From VMCP01 sp964492925 (GTDB lineage Bacteria > Bacteroidota > Bacteroidia > NS11-12g > UBA955), in NCBI GenBank assembly GCA_964492925.1, contig CAZBMF010000030.1, positions 1-25,662 of the forward strand: a stretch of 25,662 nucleotides of DNA. Direction: 5' to 3'. A model generated the notes under the pieces. The model did no database searches. It worked only from the letters and a program-made list of their open reading frames with translations, and was not told the origin of the DNA. The position numbers were made by a program, and so were the translations under genes. Positions 1-6,591 of the stretch are shown piece by piece. How positions within the stretch are numbered: the first letter of the stretch is position 1; the number at the start of each line of letters is the position of its first letter.

Positions 1-2180
1 TGTTGGAAGAAGAGTTTCACAAAATTTGCGAAATTCTAGGTCGTGAACCAAACTTTACAGAGTTATCTATTTATTCAGTAATGTGGAGCGAACATTGCAG
101 TTATAAAAACTCTATTGTTTGGTTAAAAACTTTGCCCAAAAGTGGTACTAAAATGTTGGCTGAAGCCGGAGAAGAAAACGCCGGGTTGGTTGACATTGGA
201 GATGGATTGGCATGTTGTTTTAAGATTGAAAGTCATAACCACCCATCGGCAATTGAACCTTATCAAGGTGCTGCTACTGGTGTAGGTGGAATTAATAGAG
301 ATATTTTCTCGATGGGAGCAAGACCAATTGCTCAGTTGAATTCATTGCGCTTTGGAAACATTGATACCGATCGTACCAAATGGTTGGTGAAAGGTGTTGT
401 AAAAGGAATTGGTGATTATGGCAATGCGTTCGGTATCCCTACCGTTGGTGGTGAAGTGTACTTTGATGATTGCTATGAACAAAACAACCTTGTGAATGCA
501 ATGAGTGTTGGAATTGTGGAAGTAGGAAAGAGTATTTCTGCTGGTGCAGGTCCTGCTGGAAATCCTGTTTATATCTTCGGTTCTGCAACTGGTAAAGACG
601 GAATTCATGGTGCTGCCTTTGCTTCAAAAGATATGAGTGACGACAGTATCAACGATTTGCCTTCTGTGCAAGTAGGTGATCCTTTCTGGGAAAAACTTAT
701 CCTTGAAGCGTCAATGGAAATTATCCAAACAAATGCAGTTGTTGGTATGCAAGATATGGGTGCAGCTGGTATCACTTGTAGCACAAGTGAAATGAGTGCC
801 AAAACAGATGTGGGAATGGATATCCATCTAGATAAAGTGCCTATGCGTCAAGCTGGAATGAAGGGATGGGAACTCCTTTTATCAGAAAGCCAAGAACGTA
901 TGTTGGTGATTGTTGAAAAGGGAAGAGAAAAAGAAATGGAAGCCATTTTTGAAAAGTGGGATTTAACCTACGCTCAAATTGGTATGGTTACAGATACCAA
1001 ACACGTTCGTTATTTCATGAATGGTGTGTTAGAAGCAGATATTCCAGCTGAATCTTTGGTTTTAGGTGGTGGTGCTCCTGTGTATAAAAGAACTTGGAAA
1101 ACCCCTACTTACTTTGAAGAAATTGAAAAATTTGACATCAGTCAAATCAATGATATTTCTATTGAAGAAGCAAAAGAAGTGGCCCTTAAATTGGCTGCAG
1201 AACCGAATATTGCAAGTAAGAAATGGATTTATCAGCAATACGATAGCATGGTTGGTACCGTGAATCAATCTACAAACTTGCCTTCTGATGCTTCCGTAGT
1301 TAAAATCAAAGGAACCAATAAAAGCTTGGCCCTCACTGTAGATTGTAACAGTCGTTTTGTTCATGCAAATCCAAATATTGGTACGCAAATAGCCGTGGCA
1401 GAAGCAGCAAGAAACATCCGTTGTACTGGTGGTGTTCCAACCGCTATTACAAACTGTTTGAATTTTGGTAATCCTTACAATGAAGAGGTTTATTTTCAAT
1501 TCAAATCAGCAATTGAAGGGATGGGAGAAGCTTGTCGTAAATTCGATACTCCAGTTACCGGTGGAAACGTGAGTTTTTACAACCAAAGTACCTCTGGTCA
1601 AGCCGTTTTCCCAACACCTACAATTGGTATGGTGGGTATCATTGAAAAACCTGAACATAGAATGAGCTTGAACTTCAAAAATGAAGGAGATGCTATTTTA
1701 TTGGTTGGTGCTGCAAAGAACGACATTGGATCTTCTCAATATTTAGCAAAATTGAAAGGTGTGGCCTTGTCAAATTGTCCTCACTTTGATCTTGATACCG
1801 AGTTTAATCTTCATCTTTTCCTTGAGAAATTGTCGCACAATCAAATGGCAGCAAGCGTTCATGATATTAGTGAAGGTGGATTGTTTGTTGCGTGTTTAGA
1901 AAGTGCCATTCAAGGCAATTTGGGATTTGATATTTGTACCGATCAGAATTTCCGTAATGACGCTTGGTTGTTCGGAGAGTCTCAATCGCGTGTTGTAGTT
2001 TCTGTCCCTCAAAATCAAATAGATTCAATAAAATCGTTGGCTTCGGAATTCGGTTTGCCAGTAACCCATATTGGAACTGTTACTTCAGGTGAAATTGGCA
2101 TCAATGGTCAGTCATTTGTAAATGTGGCAAAAATTGCCGATATTTATGAAAATGCAATCGGCCATAAAATGAATGCATAA
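1..2180 (+). CDS. purL: Phosphoribosylformylglycinamidine synthase, small-type PurL subunit (5' end outside window)
   Basis: This enzyme makes formylglycinamidine ribonucleotide from FGAR with ATP in de novo purine synthesis. The visible 725 codons carry hallmark PurL motifs: SEHCSYKNS with its conserved His (residue 31 counted from position 3), the ESHNHPSAIEPYQG motif around residues 76-89, and a second half with TGGNVSFYN. There is no C-terminal glutamine amidotransferase domain, so this is the small form that works with separate PurQ and PurS, which are not in this window. The frame is open at the left edge. The TTG at position 3 is almost certainly an internal Leu codon, because family members have roughly 15-30 more N-terminal residues. 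The stop overlaps the next start by one base (TAATG). Identity is very secure; only the true start is unseen. Confidence 0.96.
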   Translation, partial: LEEEFHKICEILGREPNFTELSIYSVMWSEHCSYKNSIVWLKTLPKSGTKMLAEAGEENAGLVDIGDGLACCFKIESHNHPSAIEPYQGAATGVGGINRDIFSMGARPIAQLNSLRFGNIDTDRTKWLVKGVVKGIGDYGNAFGIPTVGGEVYFDDCYEQNNLVNAMSVGIVEVGKSISAGAGPAGNPVYIFGSATGKDGIHGAAFASKDMSDDSINDLPSVQVGDPFWEKLILEASMEIIQTNAVVGMQDMGAAGITCSTSEMSAKTDVGMDIHLDKVPMRQAGMKGWELLLSESQERMLVIVEKGREKEMEAIFEKWDLTYAQIGMVTDTKHVRYFMNGVLEADIPAESLVLGGGAPVYKRTWKTPTYFEEIEKFDISQINDISIEEAKEVALKLAAEPNIASKKWIYQQYDSMVGTVNQSTNLPSDASVVKIKGTNKSLALTVDCNSRFVHANPNIGTQIAVAEAARNIRCTGGVPTAITNCLNFGNPYNEEVYFQFKSAIEGMGEACRKFDTPVTGGNVSFYNQSTSGQAVFPTPTIGMVGIIEKPEHRMSLNFKNEGDAILLVGAAKNDIGSSQYLAKLKGVALSNCPHFDLDTEFNLHLFLEKLSHNQMAASVHDISEGGLFVACLESAIQGNLGFDICTDQNFRNDAWLFGESQSRVVVSVPQNQIDSIKSLASEFGLPVTHIGTVTSGEIGINGQSFVNVAKIADIYENAIGHKMNA

Positions 2181-3310
2181 TGTTGGCTCCTGTCAGTTTT
2201 TGGGAACAAAAATGGGCGGATAAAGCCGATATCGTTGTTGTTGGTGCCGGCTTGGTGGGTTTACAATCTGCAATCAAGTTAAAAACCAAGTTTCAACACC
2301 GAAAAGTTTGGATTGTTGAAGCCGCCACAATGGGTTCTCCTGCGAGCCTCAGAAATGCGGGTTTCGCTTGTTTTGGTAGCTTAGGCGAAATTCTTGATGA
2401 TGCCAAATCTATTGGGCTAAACGACGCATTGTCGCTTTATGAAAATCGATACAAAGGGTTTTTGCAACTCAAAAACACTTATGGCGAAACCAAAATTGGC
2501 TATGAAAATTCTGGTGGATATGAAATTTTCAAAAAGGATGAAAGTCCAATTTTTGAATCCCTCGTTTCTGAATTGGATACGATCAACCAACAACTTCATC
2601 AAATTCATGGTCAAACCGCTTTTCAATTGAAAAGTGCTGCTCCATTGGGAATGAATATTTTGGATAAAACCATTTTTTCACCACCTGAAGGAGCCATTCA
2701 AACACATTTGTTGTATGAAACAGTGAGAAATCATGCCCATTCATTGGGGATTGAAATTTTTTCAGGCTTTCAATTGACACAATTTCAACAGCAAAATTCA
2801 CTGAAGTGGGAACTTCTTTTCGCCAATTCTTCAGTGAAAATGGTGGCCAATGAACTCATTATTTGTACTAATGGGTTTACTCAAAAATTGCTTCCAGAAT
2901 TGGATGTGCAACCTGCTAGAGGACAAGTAATTGTAACCAAACCACTTCCTTCATTGTTGTTTAGAGGCATTTTTCATTACGACAAAGGCTATGTGTATTT
3001 TAGAAGTTTGGGAACCCGAATTCTCATTGGAGGTGCCAGAAATAAGGCCTTTGATGCCGAGAAAACAATGGAGCAATCAACTTCTGAGTTTATTATCAAG
3101 CAACTCACAGATATCCTTGAAAATGTGATTGTTCCAGGTGAAAAACCCGAAATTGACTATCAATGGGGCGGAACCATGGGCATGTCATCCAATAGAACGC
3201 CAATCATTCAAACTTTAAAACCCCATTTACACTGTTGTGTAAGAATGGGGGGAATGGGTGTTGCTTTATCGGCCGTTGCGTCTGAAAAATTGGTAAATTT
3301 GATAGATTAA
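2180..3310 (+). CDS. FAD-dependent oxidoreductase, DAO (glycine/D-amino acid oxidase) family
   Basis: A 376-residue flavoenzyme of the DAO fold, probably cytoplasmic and oxidising an amine or amino acid. The Rossmann motif GAGLVG lies at residues 22-27 after DIVVV. The segment SPASLRNAGFACFGSLGE follows where the family binds flavin, and the C-terminal GGTMGMSSNRTP and RMGGMGVALS segments match the second FAD-contacting region. No signal peptide or membrane segment is apparent. The start overlaps the purL stop (TAATG), so translation is probably coupled to purL. The substrate cannot be told from sequence. Alternatives within the family are glycine oxidase, D-amino acid dehydrogenase or a YurR-like enzyme. 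A link to purine synthesis is only positional. Confidence 0.85.
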   Translation: MLAPVSFWEQKWADKADIVVVGAGLVGLQSAIKLKTKFQHRKVWIVEAATMGSPASLRNAGFACFGSLGEILDDAKSIGLNDALSLYENRYKGFLQLKNTYGETKIGYENSGGYEIFKKDESPIFESLVSELDTINQQLHQIHGQTAFQLKSAAPLGMNILDKTIFSPPEGAIQTHLLYETVRNHAHSLGIEIFSGFQLTQFQQQNSLKWELLFANSSVKMVANELIICTNGFTQKLLPELDVQPARGQVIVTKPLPSLLFRGIFHYDKGYVYFRSLGTRILIGGARNKAFDAEKTMEQSTSEFIIKQLTDILENVIVPGEKPEIDYQWGGTMGMSSNRTPIIQTLKPHLHCCVRMGGMGVALSAVASEKLVNLID

Positions 3311-3321
3311 GTGTATTTTTA
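3290..3321 (+). promoter_or_regulatory. Possible Bacteroidota-type promoter before the small secreted protein gene
   Basis: TTG at 3290-3292 is followed 21 nt later by TATTTTTA at 3314-3321, one mismatch from the TAnnTTTG -7 consensus of Bacteroidota. It lies at the 3' end of the oxidase gene, 17 nt before the next ATG at 3339. It would give the downstream genes a start independent of purL. In AT-rich DNA such matches are common, so support is modest. Confidence 0.3.
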
Positions 3322-3338
3322 CCTTAATTAAATTTCAA

Positions 3339-3881
3339 ATGGGAAAATATTTCAATCAATACTTCATTGCTGGTTTGTTTTTATTATCAGGGACAGCGGG
3401 TCTTTCGGCACAAGTTAAGCCGGTAGCACCCTCGAAAACTTCTACCAAAAAGTCTACGTCCCTCAAGAAAAAGAAAAAGAAATTACCACCACCGCCTCCC
3501 GAAGAGGTCGAAATTGAAATTGGCAAAGGAGATACTGCCTTAATTGGAAAAACTTCGCTTGCTGAATTTGTTCATTTGGATATTTACCGCAGAACGCGTT
3601 GGGATCCAGATGCGCCAGGGTACGATACTGCTACTGGGAATGGGTTTTATCAGTCATTTTTCAAAGGTGATTACGACGCGGCAGAGTTACCGGCTTTGTA
3701 TGCGGGTCGAAAATTTGTGATTCTTGGTGTGGAAGTATTAAAGAATAAAAATACAGGCAAAGATATGAATATCATGTATTTGCATGGAGATGTAGAAAAT
3801 TCAGTGATTTGGGTAGATTTCGATAGGGCTGTTGAAACCCGTGAAATTTCCTTCATTCCTACGAAACGCAAAAGGTTATGA
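3339..3881 (+). CDS. Small secreted protein of unknown function with Lys-run and Pro-run linker
   Basis: I do not recognise the family. The 180-residue product begins with a likely signal peptide (hydrophobic residues about 9-23, ending LSAQ). A strongly basic linker with many Lys, including six in a row, leads directly into five prolines and an acidic EEVEIEIG segment. From about residue 70 there is a compact domain rich in aromatic and acidic residues, containing DIYRRTRWDPDAPGYD and a C-terminal ENSVIWVDFDRAVETREISF-type strand region. It is probably periplasmic or surface-exposed. The stop overlaps the PolX-like start in ATGA, so the two are translationally coupled although one is exported and the other should be cytoplasmic. 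The start ATG follows a 28-nt gap after the oxidase gene. Confidence 0.8.
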   Translation: MGKYFNQYFIAGLFLLSGTAGLSAQVKPVAPSKTSTKKSTSLKKKKKKLPPPPPEEVEIEIGKGDTALIGKTSLAEFVHLDIYRRTRWDPDAPGYDTATGNGFYQSFFKGDYDAAELPALYAGRKFVILGVEVLKNKNTGKDMNIMYLHGDVENSVIWVDFDRAVETREISFIPTKRKRL

Positions 3882-5548
3882 CAGACAATTCCAGTATTCT
3901 GGCAAAACTCAATTTGTTTGCGAAATTGAGTGAGTTGCATGATGAAAATCCATTCAAATACAAATCTTATACAACTGCTGCATTTAACCTTAAAAAGATT
4001 AAAGAACCATTTGTAGAAATGGATCTTCAAGATTTATTGACCATTCAAGGAGTTGGGAAATCTGTGACGCAAGCCATGGAACAGATTATTCAAACTGGTA
4101 GTTTTCCTGGGTTGGATGCTTGGTTGCAAAAAACACCTAGCGGCGTTGTGGATATGCTCAATATCAAAGGATTGGGTCCTAAAAAAGTAAAAGTTATTTG
4201 GGAAGAAATGGGCATCGATAATGTGAGCGATTTGTTGGATGCTTGTAGGCAAAATAGATTGGTTGAAACCAAAGGTTTCGGCTTGAAAACTCAGGCTGAA
4301 ATCATGAAAGCCATTGAATTTTCCATGACTTCTCAGGGGCAATGGCATTATGCCCGGTTGCTCGACAAATGCAATACGTTTAAAGATGAAATAAAATCAA
4401 TTTTTCCGGGATATAAATTTGAATATTCTGGAGATTTCCGACGTTGTTGTAATACCATCAATGGGTTAGTGTGTGTAACTTCCATTGATTTGATGGAATT
4501 GTACGAGTATTTTGAAGGGTTGGAACTTGAATGTGAAGTGGAAGATGATGAAATTTCTTTTTTATTTGAGGGACAGATACCATTCACAATTATTTGCACA
4601 GATTCACTTGATTTTGAGCGCGTATTGTTTGAAACAACGGGTTCTAAGGAACATTTAAATATGTTGGATTATCAACAGGGTGGACACATCGGATTTACCA
4701 CGGAAGAGGCATTTTATCAATCTAAGAATTTACCATTTATTGTTCCTGAACAAAGAGAGGGAAGAGATGAATTGGAATACAATTTAAACGACCAACATTT
4801 TATTGAATATGGTCAATTAAAAGGGGTGTTGCACAATCATACGAATTATAGTGATGGTTTGAATACCTTGAAGGAAATGGCCGAATATGCAAAATCTCAA
4901 CATTTCCAATATTTGGGCGTTTGTGACCACTCAAAATCTGCTGGTTATGCCAGAGGATTAGATGAAGATAGGGTGGAGCAACAAATGAGGGAAATTGATG
5001 AACTGAATGCCAAATTGTTGCCATTTAAAATTTTCAAAGGCATTGAAAGTGATATTTTATCAGATGGTAGTCTCGATTATGAAGATGAATTTTTGGCAAA
5101 ATTCGATTTTATTGTGGCTTCCATTCACTCTAATTTAACCATGTCGGAGGAAAAAGCCAATGCCAGATTGCTGAAAGCAATTGAAAATCCGTACACGACC
5201 ATTTTAGGGCATCCAACCGGAAGGCTGTTGTTAATGAGAAGTGGGTATCCAATTGACCATAAATTGATTATCGACGCTTGTGCGGCCAACCATGTTGCCA
5301 TAGAACTGAATGCCCATCCTTATCGTTTAGACATTGATTGGACATGGATTCAATATGCACAAAAAAAAGGGGTTTGGGTGAGTATCAATCCCGATGCACA
5401 TGAGAAAATGGGGTATCACGACATGTATTTTGGGACATTGGCGGCGAGGAAAGGTGGGTTATTGACACAAAATACCCTGAATGCAAAGAATTTAGAAGAA
5501 TTTGAAGCATTTTTAATGGAACGACGAAAGTTGAAGAACTTGATATGA
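3878..5548 (+). CDS. polX: PolX-like protein: helix-hairpin-helix, degenerate polymerase domain, intact PHP phosphoesterase
   Basis: The 556-residue protein has the order and length of bacterial PolX. Residues 1-150 are the Pol-beta 8-kDa-like region with hairpins IQGVGKS (56-62) and IKGLGPKK (96-103). Residues 155-300 match the polymerase domain, keeping GDFRR (185-189) and TGSKEH (254-259). Residues 315-556 are a PHP domain with HNHTNYSDG (319-327), CDHS (349-352), GIESDIL (388-394), SIHSN (415-419), GHPTGR (444-449) and PDAH (505-508), all expected metal-binding motifs. Where canonical PolX has the catalytic DxD and a third Asp, I align Gly196, Val198 and Thr237. It should therefore act as a metal-dependent 3'-5' exonuclease or phosphoesterase, not a polymerase, presumably in DNA repair. 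It overlaps both neighbours by ATGA. Confidence 0.88.
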   Translation: MTDNSSILAKLNLFAKLSELHDENPFKYKSYTTAAFNLKKIKEPFVEMDLQDLLTIQGVGKSVTQAMEQIIQTGSFPGLDAWLQKTPSGVVDMLNIKGLGPKKVKVIWEEMGIDNVSDLLDACRQNRLVETKGFGLKTQAEIMKAIEFSMTSQGQWHYARLLDKCNTFKDEIKSIFPGYKFEYSGDFRRCCNTINGLVCVTSIDLMELYEYFEGLELECEVEDDEISFLFEGQIPFTIICTDSLDFERVLFETTGSKEHLNMLDYQQGGHIGFTTEEAFYQSKNLPFIVPEQREGRDELEYNLNDQHFIEYGQLKGVLHNHTNYSDGLNTLKEMAEYAKSQHFQYLGVCDHSKSAGYARGLDEDRVEQQMREIDELNAKLLPFKIFKGIESDILSDGSLDYEDEFLAKFDFIVASIHSNLTMSEEKANARLLKAIENPYTTILGHPTGRLLLMRSGYPIDHKLIIDACAANHVAIELNAHPYRLDIDWTWIQYAQKKGVWVSINPDAHEKMGYHDMYFGTLAARKGGLLTQNTLNAKNLEEFEAFLMERRKLKNLI

Positions 5549-6510
5549 AGGAGATATTGGTCATTCGTTTCAGTTCCATTGGTGACATCGTATTGTGTAC
5601 ACCCGTTTTTAGGGTGTTAAAGCATAAATATCCGCAAGCGAATATTACGTTTCTTACGAAAAAGAAGTTTTCAAACTTATTGAAAGGCAATGAGTATATA
5701 GATGAAATTTTGAGTTGGGATGATCAGAATGATCGCAACAAATTGACATTGAAATCGTTTGATGCAGTTGTGGATTTGCATTCTAATTTGAGAAGTTTCA
5801 TCGTGAAATTGAGGTTTTGGCAGGCACCAAGTGTGTCGGTGAAAAAGAAAAATTTGTTCAAATTTCTATTCACATTAACCAAATGGAAAATATTTTCGGT
5901 CAACTCAATTGTGGCTCGTTATATCGAAATATTACAGCCGTTTGGAATTGAAAATGATGAACAGGGATTAGATTTTGTGGTGGCTGAAACAGGCAACACT
6001 GCCAATATTTCTGGCGATTATGCGGTGGTGGTTTTGGGAGGAACGTATGCTTCAAAGAGAATTCCGGAAAATAAATTGGAAGAATTATTTGCAGAAATGC
6101 AAAAAATAAAAGTTGTTTTAATTGGGGGGACAGAGGAGACCGAGCTTGGGCAACGTTTGGCGGAAAACTTCCCAGAGAGTGTAATTTCAGTTTGTGGAAA
6201 GTTGGGAGTAAATGAATCGGCGAGTGTGATTCAATCATCGAAAGTGGTGATATCTGCCGACACAGGAATGGCGCACATTGCGGCGGCGTTGGGCAAGCCC
6301 ATTGGGTTAATTTGGGGCAATACGAGCAAAGATTATGGTATGTCGCCGGTAATGAAGCAAGGTGTTGAATTAAAGGATTTTGAAGTTGGGGACATAGGTT
6401 GTTGGCCATGTTCCAAATTGGGATACAGTGATTGTCCGAAGGGACATTTCACTTGTATGCAAGCTCAAAAAATGGAAGAGGTTGGGAAATTCGTTGAAAA
6501 ATATTTGTAA
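5545..6510 (+). CDS. Glycosyltransferase family 9 (heptosyltransferase-like)
   Basis: A 321-residue GT9 (GT-B fold) enzyme that probably adds a sugar, typically a heptose, to lipopolysaccharide core on the cytoplasmic face of the inner membrane. The N-terminal FSSIGDIVLCTPVFRVLK (9-26) and the nucleotide-sugar site region ISADTGMAHIAAALGKP (236-252), followed by GLIWGNT, are diagnostic. The acceptor sugar cannot be read from sequence, so no waa/rfa symbol is assigned. The C-terminus carries four cysteines (286, 289, 297, 304) in a CxxC-x7-C-x6-C pattern with a His at 301. It starts inside the PolX-like stop (ATGA) and is the last gene of the run. I see no clear terminator in the 81-nt gap to secDF. 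Confidence 0.88.
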   Translation: MKEILVIRFSSIGDIVLCTPVFRVLKHKYPQANITFLTKKKFSNLLKGNEYIDEILSWDDQNDRNKLTLKSFDAVVDLHSNLRSFIVKLRFWQAPSVSVKKKNLFKFLFTLTKWKIFSVNSIVARYIEILQPFGIENDEQGLDFVVAETGNTANISGDYAVVVLGGTYASKRIPENKLEELFAEMQKIKVVLIGGTEETELGQRLAENFPESVISVCGKLGVNESASVIQSSKVVISADTGMAHIAAALGKPIGLIWGNTSKDYGMSPVMKQGVELKDFEVGDIGCWPCSKLGYSDCPKGHFTCMQAQKMEEVGKFVEKYL

Positions 6511-6548
6511 TCACTTTAAAAAGAGCGAAAAACATACATTTTTTTCCT

Positions 6549-6556
6549 TATTTTCG
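6549..6556 (+). promoter_or_regulatory. Possible -7 element for secDF
   Basis: TATTTTCG is one mismatch from the Bacteroidota -7 consensus TAnnTTTG and sits 35 nt before the secDF ATG, in the only gap where a secDF promoter could lie. No convincing TTG -33 element is found at the right distance, so this is tentative. Confidence 0.25.
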
Positions 6557-6591
6557 CGACCCGAATAATATTGTAACGAGAATAACTCACA

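Noticed and set aside
1062..1499. Open frame of 145 codons on the minus strand inside purL
   Set aside because: It lies fully antisense to a strongly conserved gene, has no recognisable domain and no sign of its own promoter; it is a shadow of purL codon bias.
5900..6409. Open frame of 169 codons on the minus strand inside the glycosyltransferase gene
   Set aside because: The product is low-complexity, rich in Pro, Leu, His and Cys, and is fully antisense to a clear GT9 gene.
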